DNA of 64,000 bases. Origin: Cricetomys ansorgei (lineage: Eukaryota; Chordata; Mammalia; Rodentia; Nesomyidae). This document shows positions 22,409 to 35,933 of this stretch, piece by piece (the first letter of the stretch is position 1; each line of letters begins with the position of its first letter). The notes below the pieces were generated by a model. That model saw only the letters and a list, made by a program, of their open reading frames with translations, did no database searches and was not told the DNA's origin. The DNA lies in assembly GCA_026225945.1 (NCBI GenBank), contig JAMJFZ010000177.1:124001-188000 (forward strand), written 5' to 3'. The translations under genes and the position numbers were made by a program.

Positions 22409-24162
22409 GAGTGCGCGGACCACACAGGCACACAAGTACACAGGCGCACACCGACTCCCTCTCGCACAAACACACAGTCACAGAAAATGTTCTCGGACAG
22501 TGGACCCTGGAGCCTGCAAATTTTCTATACTCTGGTAACTATTATGACCCCTGAGATTCCATGGACGAGCCAGAGCCTGACAGGGGACTTCTGGATCCTT
22601 GAAGCTGGGCTTTCTTTCTCCTTTGGTGTGATGCAAGGAGAACTAGTCAGGAGAAGCCACGAACGTGTATGGCGCCTCCATGGGAGTCTGGCATCACAAG
22701 GAGGTGGTTTTACCAACAGGAAGGAGCTTAGCAAATGTAGTCTGGGTGGTCTGATGCCTCTGTGACGTCTTTAGAGCAGGATTCAGTGTCCAAAGACAGG
22801 CGGGGTCTGGGACCTGGAAGGCTGTGCTTCGCCGTGCCCAGCCAGCCAAGCCCTGTGGCTCTTGGCCAGCAGGGCGGCTGCCCGCATGCATCCTGGCCTG
22901 GTCGCGGGACACCTGGAACTGCTCCTTGCCAAAGCTCTCCCGGGCCGCCAGGAAGCCTGTAGATGAATTGGGTGCTTCCTGTGCAGCCAGGCCTAGATGC
23001 TCCCGCCTAGCCTGTGTGTCATGCCCGGGCAGAAACCGGGAACTGCCAGCGCGAGCAGCAAAGCAATTCCGCTTGATGGCAGTAGTGCACTGTGCTCGTC
23101 AACTGCCTGGCGTCTCAGCCTGACTCCCCGTTCCGCCCTCTTGGAGGCAAAAAAAACGGCTACCGGCAATCAGGCATCCTCAGGGGAGGAGCCAGAGAAA
23201 GAGGAATCAAGGCCTGGACATAGGAGACTGAGACCCGCCCCCTCCCTTAGGGTAGCCGTCCAGCACCCGTATCGGACTCATCAGGTCCCTGGGCCCAGCA
23301 CTGGCTTCCCACCTGGCAGAAGAAGGCTCTGTGTGCAAACTGGACAGTTGTGTGCATTGTGAGGGCTCCAGTGTCTCAGGCCCGAGCACATAGCCTGATG
23401 TGAGATGAGTCAGGCCTCTGGAAACCTCGGGTCTTCTTGCCCTTGGAACCAAGGGTGTTGCCTCCAGTATCCACATCCCATCAGGGGTCAGTAGGACGCT
23501 GCTGCACATGACCCAAAGACGGGGCCCTGCTACTGAGGGGTCCGGGGACATCCACGACCTCCCCTGAAGTGGCGGGACAGACGTCCAAGACCCTGATGTG
23601 AGGAAAAGAAGAAACATTCCGTCCACCTGTGCCCTTGCCTACCAGGCCCTGACTTTTGTTCCCCAAGCTTACCGGTTCCATGGCATTGCCAGGCAGCCAC
23701 TATGAGCTATCTCTAGGTAGGTCACAAGCACTCCCTCGCCACAGCCCATCCCCTTCCCTGCCCCTCGAACAACATCCACACCACCACTGGGGATACTCGG
23801 TTTGCTCTCCTTCAGCCAAAGCCCACAAGTGACTCTTGGTCTCTACCGACACTTCACCCTGCTACTTACCTGAGGCTGGAAATAGGCAGGCAAGCAACTC
23901 AGACCCTTCTGACAAGACTCAAGTGGACACCCGTGCACCTAGGCGCAAGGCAGAATACACAGTTCTCACGGGTCCCACCAGGATCCCCACAAAATATATC
24001 CACCCCTAACCTCCACAGTCACTTCCCACATAAGAACCTCTCAAGCCGCCTGCATCCTATGTCCTGCAGACCAGACATGAGGGACAGGGAACAAAACACC
24101 ATAGAGCAGTCAATCCAGAGAATGGCTCTGTTTGACTACCAGACTACATGCAAACTTTCATA

Positions 24163-24283
24163 TTCTCTCTCTCTCTCTGTCTCTGTCTTCACCTCTCTCC
24201 TCTCTCTCTGTCTTTGTATCTGCCTCTCTCTCTCTCTCTCTCGTTCTCTCCCTCTCTCCCCGTTTCCCTCTTCCTCTCTCTCT
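24163..24283. repeat. Polypyrimidine tract B, M9
   Basis: 121 bp; first copy with CCCCGTTTCC. Confidence 0.9.
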
Positions 24284-24881
24284 GACTAACTTGTAATCTC
24301 TCTCCATTTCCGTGTCCTTGTCACTCACTCATAGACAGACATTCCTGGCCATAGTATCCTGGGCAGACATGACTGTCTGTGTAACAGATGATATACCATG
24401 TGCACTCCGGCAAAGTTTTCCCTTTCCCAGGCAGCCTTTCTCCCATGAGCACTGAGAGTCTCCAGAAGCCCTTCTCCACAAGGCTAAGACCTTGCCTGAT
24501 GGAGCCTATTAAAGAGACCACCTTCCCAGGCTATTGGGGACAACTCTCCCATTAGGTAGCCAGCCTCCTTTAGGCAGCCTCTCTGATGCTGCGAATGGTG
24601 CTCCCTTGGAGAGGGCCTGCCTGCTCTGAGTTCTCAGAGGTGCCGGGTTGCCAATCCCAAGGATGGGTCCTGCAAACTTCAATGTTGTTATCAGACAATT
24701 GGTAAGACAGACCTTAGACAGGTACAGGGTCATCCGGAAAAGAGTCTAGACCTCATGGCCAGCTTATACTGAGGGATGGGACCCTGAAGGGGGCTTCCCC
24801 TTCACAAGGACTTGACTTTTCCCTCCCAATCAGGGGCATACATAGCTTCCTATTCGGAGGACTACCAGAGAAAAACCTATG

Positions 24882-24897
24882 CACTCTCTCTGTTTTT

Positions 24898-24937
<40 letters not shown>

Positions 24938-25063
24938 ACAAACACACACACACACAAATTTGCAGACACAGACACACCCACACACAGACACAAACAGACA
25001 CACACCCACTCTCTCTCTCTCTCACACGGACACACCCACACACAGACACAAACAGACACACAC

Positions 25064-25105
<42 letters not shown>

Positions 25106-25115
25106 CACACACACA
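24882..25115. repeat. Composite microsatellite tract A, M9
   Basis: 234 bp. TATCTCACAAAC separator, AAATTTGCAG, ACACGGAC. Confidence 0.95.
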
Positions 25116-26867
25116 GAGTGCGCGGACCACACAGGCACACAAGTACACAGGCGCACACCGACTCCCTCTCGCACAAACACACAGTCACAGAAAATGTTCT
25201 CGGACAGTGGACCCTGGAGCCTGCAAATTTTCTATACTCTGGTAACTATTATGACCCCTGAGATTCCATGGACGAGCCAGAGCCTGACAGGGGACTTCTG
25301 GATCCTTGAAGCTGGGCTTTCTTTCTCCTTTGGTGTGATGCAAGGAGAACTAGTCAGGAGAAGCCACGAACGTGTATGGCGCCTCCATGGGAGTCTGGCA
25401 TCACAAGGAGGTGGTTTTACCAACAGGAAGGAGCTTAGCAAATGTAGTCTGGGTGGTCTGATGCCTCTGTGACGTCTTTAGAGCAGGATTCAGTGTCCAA
25501 AGACAGGCGGGGTCTGGGACCTGGAAGGCTGTGCTTCGCCGTGCCCAGCCAGCCAAGCCCTGTGGCTCTTGGCCAGCAGGGCGGCTGCCCGCATGCATCC
25601 TGGCCTGGTCGCGGGACACCTGGAACTGCTCCTTGCCAAAAGCTCTCCCGGGCCGCCAGGAAGCCTGTAGATGAATTGGGTGCTTCCTGTGCAGCCAGGC
25701 CTAGATGCTCCCGCCTAGCCTGTGTGTCATGCCCGGGCAGAAACCGGGAACTGCCAGCGCGAGCAGCAAAGCAATTCCGCTTGATGGCAGTAGTGCACTG
25801 TGCTCGTCAACTGCCTGGCGTCTCAGCCTGACTCCCTCCGCCCTCTTGGAGGCAAAAAAAACGGCTACCGGCAATCAGGCATCCTCAGGGGAGGAGCCAG
25901 AGAAAGAGGAATCAAGGCCTGGACATAGGAGACTGAGACCCGCCCCCTCCCTTAGGGTAGCCGTCCAGCACCCGTATCGGACTCATCAGGTCCCTGGGCC
26001 CAGCACTGGCTTCCCACCTGGCAGAAGAAGGCTCTGTGTGCAAACTGGACAGTTGTGTGCATTGTGAGGGCTCCAGTGTCTCAGGCCCGAGCACATAGCC
26101 TGATGTGAGATGAGTCAGGCCTCTGGAAACCTCGGGTCTTCTTGCCCTTGGAACCAAGGGTGTTGCCTCCAGTATCCACATCCCATCAGGGGTCAGTAGG
26201 ACGCTGCTGCACATGACCCAAAGACGGGGCCCTGCTACTGAGGGGTCCGGGGACATCCACGACCTCCCCTGAAGTGGCGGGACAGACGTCCAAGACCCTG
26301 ATGTGAGGAAAAGAAGAAACATTCCGTCCACCTGTGCCCTTGCCTACCAGGCCCTGACTTTTGTTCCCCAAGCTTACCGGTTCCATGGCATTGCCAGGCA
26401 GCCACTATGAGCTATCTCTAGGTAGGTCACAAGCACTCCCTCGCCACAGCCCATCCCCTTCCCTGCCCCTCGAACAACATCCACACCACCACTGGGGATA
26501 CTCGGTTTGCTCTCCTTCAGCCAAAGCCCACAAGTGACTCTTGGTCTCTACCGACACTTCACCCTGCTACTTACCTGAGGCTGGAAATAGGCAGGCAAGC
26601 AACTCAGACCCTTCTGACAAGACTCAAGTGGACACCCGTGCACCTAGGCGCAAGGCAGAATACACAGTTCTCACGGGTCCCACCAGGATCCCCACAAAAT
26701 ATATCCACCCCTAACCTCCACAGTCACTTCCCACATAAGAATCTCTCAAGCCGCCTGCATCCTATGTCCTGCAGACCAGACATGAGGGACAGGGAACAAA
26801 ACACCATAGAGCAGTCAATCCAGAGAATGGCTCTGTTTGACTACCAGACTACATGCAAACTTTCATA

Positions 26868-26992
26868 TTCTCTCTCTCTCTCTGTCTCTGTCTTCACCTC
26901 TCTCCTCTCTCTCTGTCTTTGTATCTGCCTCTCTCTCTCTCTCTCTCTCTCGTTCTCTCCCTCTCTCCCCCTTTCCCTCTTCCTCTCTCTCT
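26868..26992. repeat. Polypyrimidine tract B, M10
   Basis: 125 bp; CCCCCTTTCC state between two G-state neighbours. Confidence 0.9.
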
Positions 26993-27590
26993 GACTAACT
27001 TGTAATCTCTCTCCATTTCCGTGTCCTTGTCACTCACTCATAGACAGACATTCCTGGCCATAGTATCCTGGGCAGACATGACTGTCTGTGTAACAGATGA
27101 TATACCATGTGCACTCCGGCAAAGTTTTCCCTTTCCCAGGCAGCCTTTCTCCCATGAGCACTGAGAGTCTCCAGAAGCCCTTCTCCACAAGGCTAAGACC
27201 TTGCCTGATGGAGCCTATTAAAGAGACCACCTTCCCAGGCTATTGGGGACAACTCTCCCATTAGGTAGCCAGCCTCCTTTAGGCAGCCTCTCTGATGCTG
27301 CGAATGGTGCTCCCTTGGAGAGGGCCTGCCTGCTCTGAGTTCTCAGAGGTGCCGGGTTGCCAATCCCAAGGATGGGTCCTGCAAACTTCAATGTTGTTAT
27401 CAGACAATTGGTAAGACAGACCTTAGACAGGTACAGGGTCATCCGGAAAAGAGTCTAGACCTCATGGCCAGCTTATACTGAGGGATGGGACCCTGAAGGG
27501 GGCTTCCCCTTCACAAGGACTTGACTTTTCCCTCCCAATCAGGGGCATACATAGCTTCCTATTCGGAGGACTACCAGAGAAAAACCTATG

Positions 27591-27608
27591 CACTCTCTCT
27601 GTTTTTTT

Positions 27609-27665
<57 letters not shown>

Positions 27666-27772
27666 AATTTGCAGACACAGACACACCCACACACAGACAC
27701 AAACAGACACACACCCACTCTCTCTCTCTCTCACACGGACACACCCACACACAGACACAAACAGACACACAC

Positions 27773-27813
<41 letters not shown>

Positions 27814-27822
27814 ACACACACA
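27591..27822. repeat. Composite microsatellite tract A, M10
   Basis: 232 bp. No TATCTC separator, unlike M9 and M11; AAATTTGCAG and ACACGGAC. Confidence 0.95.
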
Positions 27823-29571
27823 GAGTGCGCGGACCACACAGGCACACAAGTACACAGGCGCACACCGACTCCCTCTCGCACAAACACACAGTCACAGAAA
27901 ATGTTCTCGGACAGTGGACCCTGGAGCCTGCAAATTTTCTATACTCTGGTAACTATTATGACCCCTGAGATTCCATGGACGAGCCAGAGCCTGACAGGGG
28001 ACTTCTGGATCCTTGAAGCTGGGCTTTCTTTCTCCTTTGGTGTGATGCAAGGAGAACTAGTCAGGAGAAGCCACGAACGTGTATGGCGCCTCCATGGGAG
28101 TCTGGCATCACAAGGAGGTGGTTTTACCAACAGGAAGGAGCTTAGCAAATGTAGTCTGGGTGGTCTGATGCCTCTGTGACGTCTTTAGAGCAGGATTCAG
28201 TGTCCAAAGACAGGCGGGGTCTGGGACCTGGAAGGCTGTGCTTCGCCGTGCCCAGCCAGCCAAGCCCTGTGGCTCTTGGCCAGCAGGGCGGCTGCCCGCA
28301 TGCATCCTGGCCTGGTCGCGGGACACCTGGAACTGCTCCTTGCCAAAGCTCTCCCGGGCCGCCAGGAAGCCTGTAGATGAATTGGGTGCTTCCTGTGCAG
28401 CCAGGCCTAGATGCTCCCGCCTAGCCTGTGTGTCATGCCCGGGCAGAAACCGGGAACTGCCAGCGCGAGCAGCAAAGCAATTCCGCTTGATGGCAGTAGT
28501 GCACTGTGCTCGTCAACTGCCTGGCGTCTCAGCCTGACTCCCTCCGCCCTCTTGGAGGCAAAAAAAACGGCTACCGGCAATCAGGCATCCTCAGGGGAGG
28601 AGCCAGAGAAAGAGGAGTCAAGGCCTGGACATAGGAGACTGAGACCCGCCCCCTCCCTGAGGGTAGCCGTCCAGCACCCGTATCGGACTCATCAGGTCCC
28701 TGGGCCCAGCACTGGCTTCCCACCTGGCAGAACAAGGCTCTGTGTGCAAACTGGACAGTTGTGTGCATTGTGAGGGCTCCAGTGTCTCAGGCCCGAGCAC
28801 ATAGCCTGATGTGAGATGAGTCAGGCCTCTGGAAACCTCGGGTCTTCTTGCCCTTGGAACCAAGGGTGTTGCCTCCAGTATCCACATCCCATCAGGGGTC
28901 AGTAGGACGCTGCTGCACATGACCCAAAGACGGGGCCCTGCTACTGAGGGGTCCGGGGACATCCACGACCTCCCCTGAAGTGGCGGGACAGACGTCCAAG
29001 ACCCTGATGTGAGGAAAAGAAGAAACATTCCGTCCACCTGTGCCCTTGCCTACCAGGCCCTGACTTTTGTTCCCCAAGCTTACCGGTTCCATGGCATTGC
29101 CAGGCAGCCACTATGAGCTATCTCTAGGTAGGTCACAAGCACTCCCTCGCCACAGCCCATCCCCTTCCCTGCCCCTCGAACAACATCCACACCACCACTG
29201 GGGATACTCGGTTTGCTCTCCTTCAGCCAAAGCCCACAAGTGACTCGGTCTCTACCGACACTTCACCCTGCTACTTACCTGAGGCTGGAAATAGGCAGGC
29301 AAGCAACTCAGACCCTTCTGACAAGACTCAAGTGGACACCTGTGCACCTAGGCGCAAGGCAGAATACACAGTTCTCACGGGTCCCACCAGGATCCCCACA
29401 AAATATATCCACCCCTAACCTCCACAGTCACTTCCCACATAAGAATCTCTCAAGCCGTCTGCATCCTATGTCCTGCAGACCAGACATGAGGGACAGGGAA
29501 CAAAACACCATAGAGCAGTCAATCCAGAGAATGGCTCTGTTTGACTACCAGACTACATGCAAACTTTCATA

Positions 29572-29692
29572 TTCTCTCTCTCTCTCTGTCTCTGTCTTCA
29601 CCTCTCTCCTCTCTCTCTGTCTTTGTATCTGCCTCTCTCTCTCTCTCTCTCGTTCTCTCCCTCTCTCCCCGTTTCCCTCTTCCTCTCTCTCT
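29572..29692. repeat. Polypyrimidine tract B, M11
   Basis: 121 bp; CCCCGTTTCC. Confidence 0.9.
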
Positions 29693-30289
29693 GACTAACT
29701 TGTAATCTCTCTCCATTTCCGTGTCCTTGTCACTCACTCATAGACAGACATTCCTGGCCATAGTATCCTGGGCAGACATGACTGTCTGTGTAACAGATGA
29801 TATACCATGTGCACTCTGGCAAAGTTTTCCCTTTCCCAGGCAGCCTTTCTCCCATGAGCACTGAGAGTCTCCAGAAGCCCTTCTCCACAAGGCTAAGACC
29901 TTGCCTGATGGAGCCTATTAAAGAGACCACCTTCCCAGGCTATTGGGGACAAATCTCCCATTAGGTAGCCAGCCTCCATAGGCAGCCTCTCTGATGCTGC
30001 GAATGGTGCTCCCTTGGAGAGGGCCTGCCTGCTCTGAGTTCTCAGAGGTGCCGGGTTGCCAATCCCAAGGATGGGTCCTGCAAACTTCAATGTTGTTATC
30101 AGACAATTGGTAAGACAGACCTTAGACAGGTACAGGGTCATCCGGAAAAGAGTCTAGACCTCATGGCCAGCTTAAACTGAGGGATGGGACCCTGAAGGGG
30201 GCTTCCCCTTCACAAGGACTTGACTTTTCCCTCCCAATCAGGGGCATACATAGCTTCCTATTCGGAGGACTACCAGAGAAAAACCTATG

Positions 30290-30304
30290 CACTCTCTCTG
30301 TTTT

Positions 30305-30344
<40 letters not shown>

Positions 30345-30470
30345 ACAAACACACACACACACAAATTTGCAGACACAGACACACCCACACACAGACACAA
30401 ACAGACACACACCCACTCTCTCTCTCTCTCACACGGACACACCCACACACAGACACAAACAGACACACAC

Positions 30471-30511
<41 letters not shown>

Positions 30512-30520
30512 ACACACACA
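30290..30520. repeat. Composite microsatellite tract A, M11
   Basis: 231 bp. TATCTCACAAAC separator, AAATTTGCAG, ACACGGAC. Confidence 0.95.
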
Positions 30521-32270
30521 GAGTGCGCGGACCACACAGGCACACAAGTACACAGGCGCACACCGACTCCCTCTCGCACAAACACACAGTCACAGAAAAT
30601 GTTCTCGGACAGTGGACCCTGGAGCCTGCAAATTTTCTATACTCTGGTAACTATTATGACCCCTGAGATTCCATGGACGAGCCAGAGCCTGACAGGGGAC
30701 TTCTGGATCCTTGAAGCTGGGCTTTCTTTCTCCTTTGGTGTGATGCAAGGAGAACTAGTCAGGAGAAGCCACGAACATGTATGGCGCCTCCATGGGAGTC
30801 TGGCATCACAAAGAAGTGGTTTTACCAACAGGAAGGAGCTTAGCAAATGTAGTCTGGGTGGTCTGATGCCTCTGTGACGTCTTTAGAGCAGGATTCAGTG
30901 TCCAAAGACAGGCGGGGTCTGGGACCTGGAAGGCTGTGCTTCGCCGTGCCCAGCCAGCCAAGCCCTGTGGCTCTTGGCCAGCAGGGCGGCTGCCCGCATG
31001 CATCCTGGCCTGGTCGCGGGACACCTGGAACTGCTCCTTGCCAAAGCTCTCCCGGGCCGCCAGGAAGCCTGTAGATGAATTGGGTGCTTCCTGTGCAGCC
31101 AGGCCTAGATGCTCCCGCCTAGCCTGTGTGTCATGCCCGGGCAGAAAACCGGGAACTGCCAGCGCGAGCAGCAAAGCAATTCCGCTTGATGGCAGTAGTG
31201 CACTGTGCTCGTCAACTGCCTGGCGTCTCAGCCTGACTCCCTCCGCCCTCTTGGAGGCAAAAAAAACTTCTACCGGCAATCAGGCATCCTCAGGGGAGGA
31301 GCCAGAGAAAGAGGAGTCAAGGCCTGGACATAGGAGACTGAGACCCGCCCCCTCCCTGAGGGTAGCCGTCCAGCACCCGTATCGGACTCATCAGGTCCCT
31401 GGGCCCAGCACTGGCTTCCCACCTGGCAGAACAAGGCTCTGTGTGCAAACTGGACAGTTGTGTGCATTGTGAGGGCTCCAGTGTCTCAGGCCCGAGCACA
31501 TAGCCTGATGTGAGATGAGTCAGGCCTCTGGAAACCTCGGGTCTTCTTGCCCTTGGAACCAAGGGTGTTGCCTCCAGTATCCACATCCCATTAGGGGTCA
31601 GTAGGACGCTGCTGCACATGACCCAAAGACGGGGCCCTGCTACTGAGGGGTCCTGGGACATCCACGACCTCCCCTGAAGTGGCGGGACAGACGTCCAAGA
31701 CCCTGATGTGAGGAAAAGAAGAAACATTCCGTCCACCTGTGCCCTTGCCTACCAGGCCCTGACTTTTGTTCCCCAAGCTTACCGGTTCCATGGCATTGCC
31801 AGGCAGCCACTATGAGCTATCTCTAGGTAGGTCACAAGCACTCCCTCGCCACAGCCCATCCCCTTCCCTGCCCCTCGAACAACATCCACACCACCACTGG
31901 GGATACTCGGTTTGCTCTCCTTCAGCCAAAGCCCACAAGTGACTCGGTCTCTACCGACACTTCACCCTGCTACTTACCTGAGGCTGGAAATAGGCAGGCA
32001 AGCAACTCAGACCCTTCTGACAAGACTCAAGTGGACACCTGAGCACCTAGTCGCAAGGCAGAATACACAGTTCTCACGGGTCCCACCAGGATCCCCACAA
32101 AATATATCCACCCCTAACCTCCACAGTCACTTCCCACATAAGAATCTCTCAAGCCGTCTGCATCCTATGTCCTGCAGACCAGACATGAGGGACAGGGAAC
32201 AAAACACCATAGAGCAGTCAATCCAGAGAATGGCTCTGTTTGACTACCAGACTACATGCAAACTTTCATA

Positions 32271-32391
32271 TTCTCTCTCTCTCTCTGTCTCTGTCTTCAC
32301 CTCTCTCCTCTCTCTCTGTCTTTGTATCTGCCTCTCTCTCTCTCTCTCTCGTTCTCTCCCTCTCTCCCCGTTTCCCTCTTCCTCTCTCTCT
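32271..32391. repeat. Polypyrimidine tract B, M12
   Basis: 121 bp; identical length and state to M11. Confidence 0.9.
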
Positions 32392-32992
32392 GACTAACTT
32401 GTAATCTCTCTCCATTTCCGTGTCCTTGTCACTCACTCATAGACAGACATTCCTGGCCATAGTATCCTGGGCAGACATGACTGTCTGTGTAACAGATGAT
32501 ATACCATGTGCACTCTGGCAAAGTTTTCCCTTTCCCAGGCAGCCTTTCTCCCATGAGCACTGAGAGTCTCCAGAAGCCCTTCTCCACAAGGCTAAGACCT
32601 TGCCTGATGGAGCCTATTAAAGAGACCACCTTCCCAGGCTATTGGGGGGACACAAATCTCCCATTAGGTAGCCAGCCTCCATAGGCAGCCTCTCTGATGC
32701 TGCGAATGGTGCTCCCTTGGAGAGGGCCTGCCTGCTCTGAGTTCTCAGAGGTGCCGGGTTGCCAATCCCAAGGATGGGTCCTGCAAACTTCAATGTTGTT
32801 ATCAGACAATTGGTAAGACAGACCTTAGACAGGTACAGGGTCATCCGGAAAAGAGTCTAGACCTCATGGCCAGCTTAAACTGAGGGATGGGACCCTGAAG
32901 GGGGCTTCCCCTTCACAAGGACTTGACTTTTCCCTCCCAATCAGGGGCATACATAGCTTCCTATTCGGAGGACTACCAGAGAAAAACCTATG

Positions 32993-33003
32993 CACTCTCT
33001 CTT

Positions 33004-33047
<44 letters not shown>

Positions 33048-33172
33048 ACAAACACACACACACACAAATTTGCAGACACAGACACACCCACACACAGACA
33101 CAAACAGACACACACCCACTCTCTCTCTCTCTCACACGGACACACCCACACACAGACACAAACAGACACACA

Positions 33173-33213
<41 letters not shown>

Positions 33214-33223
33214 CACACACACA
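32993..33223. repeat. Composite microsatellite tract A, M12
   Basis: 231 bp, the same length and separator as M11. The G before the T run is missing. Confidence 0.95.
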
Positions 33224-34976
33224 GAGTGCGCGGACCACACAGGCACACAAGTACACAGGCGCACACCGACTCCCTCTCGCACAAACACACAGTCACAGAA
33301 AATGTTCTCGGACAGTGGACCCTGGAGCCTGCAAATTTTCTATACTCTGGTAACTATTATGACCCCTGAGATTCCATGGACGAGCCAGAGCCTGACAGGG
33401 GACTTCTGGATCCTTGAAGCTGGGCTTTCTTTCTCCTTTGGTGTGATGCAAGGAGAACTAGTCAGGAGAAGCCACGAACATGTATGGCGCCTCCATGGGA
33501 GTCTGGCATCACAAAGAAGTGGTTTTACCAACAGGAAGGAGCTTAGCAAATGTAGTCTGGGTGGTCTGATGCCTCTGTGACGTCTTTAGAGCAGGATTCA
33601 GTGTCCAAAGACAGGCGGGGTCTGGGACCTGGAAGGCTGTGCTTCGCCGTGCCCAGCCAGCCAAGCCCTGTGGCTCTTGGCCAGCAGGGCGGCTGCCCGC
33701 ATGCATCCTGGCCTGGTCGCGGGACACCTGGAACTGCTCCTTGCCAAAGCTCTCCCGGGCCGCCAGGAAGCCTGTAGATGAATTGGGTGCTTCCTGTGCA
33801 GCCAGGCCTAGATGCTCCCGCCTAGCCTGTGTGTCATGCCCGGGCAGAAACCGGGAACTGCCAGCGCGAGCAGCAAAGCAATTCCGCTTGATGGCAGTAG
33901 TGCACTGTGCTCGTCAACTGCCTGGCGTCTCAGCCTGACTCCCTCCGCCCTCTTGGAGGCAAAAAAAACTTCTACCGGCAATCAGGCATCCTCAGGGGAG
34001 GAGCCAGAGAAAGAGGAGTCAAGGCCTGGACATAGGAGACTGAGACCCGCCCCCTCCCTGAGGGTAGCCGTCCAGCACCCGTATCGGACTCATCAGGTCC
34101 CTGGGCCCAGCACTGGCTTCCCACCTGGCAGAACAAGGCTCTGTGTGCAAACTGGACAGTTGTGTGCATTGTGAGGGCTCCAGTGTCTCAGGCCCGAGCA
34201 CATAGCCTGATGTGAGATGAGTCAGGCCTCTGGAAACCTCGGGTCTTCTTGCCCTTGGAACCAAGGGTGTTGCCTCCAGTATCCACATCCCATTAGGGGT
34301 CAGTAGGACGCTGCTGCACATGACCCAAAGACGGGGCCCTGCTACTGAGGGGTCCTGGGACATCCACGACCTCCCCTGAAGTGGCGGGACAGACGTCCAA
34401 GACCCTGATGTGAGGAAAAGAAGAAACATTCCGTCCACCTGTGCCCTTGCCTACCAGGCCCTGACTTTTGTTCCCCAAGCTTACCGGTTCCATGGCATTG
34501 CCAGGCAGCCACTATGAGCTATCTCTAGGTAGGTCACAAGCACTCCCTCGCCACAGCCCATCCCCTTCCCTGCCCCTCGAACAACATCCACACCACCACT
34601 GGGGATACTCGGTTTGCTCTCCTTCAGCCAAAGCCCACAAGTGACTCGGTCTCTACCGACACTCACTTCACCCTGCTACTTACCTGAGGCTGGAAATAGG
34701 CAGGCAAGCAACTCAGACCCTTCTGACAAGACTCAAGTGGACACCTGTGCACCTAGTCGCAAGGCAGAATACACAGTTCTCACGGGTCCCACCAGGATCC
34801 CCACAAAATATATCCACCCCTAACCTCCACAGTCACTTCCCACATAAGAATCTCTCAAGCCGCCTGCATCCTATGTCCTGCAGACCAGACATGAGGGACA
34901 GGGAACAAAACACCATAGAGCAGTCAATCCAGAGAATGGCTCTGTTTGACTACCAGACTACATGCAAACTTTCATA

Positions 34977-35101
34977 TTCTCTCTCTCTCTCTGTCTCTGT
35001 CTTCACCTCTCTCCTCTCTCTCTGTCTTTGTATCTGCCTCTCTCTCTCTCTCTCTCTCTCGTTCTCTCCCTCTCTCCCCCTTTCCCTCTTCCTCTCTCTC
35101 T
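34977..35101. repeat. Polypyrimidine tract B, M13
   Basis: 125 bp; CCCCCTTTCC, like M10. Confidence 0.9.
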
Positions 35102-35700
35102 GACTAACTTGTAATCTCTCTCCATTTCCGTGTCCTTGTCACTCACTCATAGACAGACATTCCTTGGCCATAGTATCCTGGGCAGACATGACTGTCTGTG
35201 TAACAGATGATATACCATGTGCACTCTGGCAAAGTTTTCCCTTTCCCAGGCAGCCTTTCTCCCATGAGCACTGAGAGTCTCCAGAAGCCCTTCTCCACAA
35301 GGCTAAGACCTTGCCTGATGGAGCCTATTAAAGAGACCACCTTCCCAGGCTATTGGGGACAACTCTCCCATTAGGTAGCCAGCCTCCTTTAGGCAGCCTC
35401 TCTGATGCTGCGAATGGTGCTCCCTTGGAGAGGGCCTGCCTGCTCTGAGTTCTCAGAGGTGCCGGGTTGCCAATCCCAAGGATGGGTCCTGCAAACTTCA
35501 ATGTTGTTATCAGACAATTGGTAAGACAGACCTTAGACAGGTACAGGGTCATCCGGAAAAGAGTCTAGACCTCATGGCCAGCTTAAACTGAGGGATGGGA
35601 CCCTGAAGGGGGCTTCCCCTTCACAAGGACTTGACTTTTCCCTCCCAATCAGGGGCATACATAGCTTCCTATTCGGAGGACTACCAGAGAAAAACCTATG

Positions 35701-35721
35701 CACTCTCTCTGTTTTTGTTTT

Positions 35722-35765
<44 letters not shown>

Positions 35766-35892
35766 ACACAACACACACACACACAAATTTGCAGACACAG
35801 ACACACCCACACACAGACACAAACAGACACACACCCACTCTCTCTCTCTCTCACACGGACACACCCACACACAGACACAAACAGACACACAC

Positions 35893-35933
<41 letters not shown>

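Larger units (their letters stand above)
20054..22761 (+). repeat. Monomer M8 (2708 bp)
   Basis: First copy whose microsatellite island reads AAATTTGCAG instead of AAAGTTGCAG. One C is missing from the C run of tract B. The first half still has CCAGGATCC, AGAAGAAGG and CCTTAGGG like the flanks. Confidence 0.96.
22762..25468 (+). repeat. Monomer M9 (2707 bp)
   Basis: First copy with CCAGTATCC (T at 23468) and with CCCCGTTTCC in tract B. A private 3-bp net insertion lies at about 23127-23132 in the CpG-rich core. Confidence 0.96.
25469..28175 (+). repeat. Monomer M10 (2707 bp)
   Basis: First copy with AAGAATCTC (T at 26742). Private extra A in the run at 25638-25641. Unlike M9 it has the C state in tract B (CCCCCTTTCC) and no TATCTC motif in its microsatellite, so it is not a simple intermediate between M9 and M11. 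Confidence 0.96.
28176..30873 (+). repeat. Monomer M11 (2698 bp)
   Basis: First copy with CCTGAGGG (G at 28659) and AGAACAAGG (C at 28733), both kept to M18. It also gains GACTCGGTC (two Ts lost, about 29245), GCACTCTGGC, ACAAATCTCC, CTCCATAGGC and CTTAAACTG. Its last 100 bp has AACATGTATG and AAAGAAGTGG, shared with M12. Confidence 0.96.
30874..33576 (+). repeat. Monomer M12 (2703 bp)
   Basis: The first half shares AAACTTCTACC (about 31268), CATTAGGGG and GTCCTGGGAC with M13. The second half shares ACAAATCTCC, CTCCATAGGC, AACATGTATG and AAAGAAGTGG with M11. Private insertions are one A at about 31146 and 4 bp at about 32645. It has CCTGAGCACCTAGTCGC near 32040. Confidence 0.96.
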
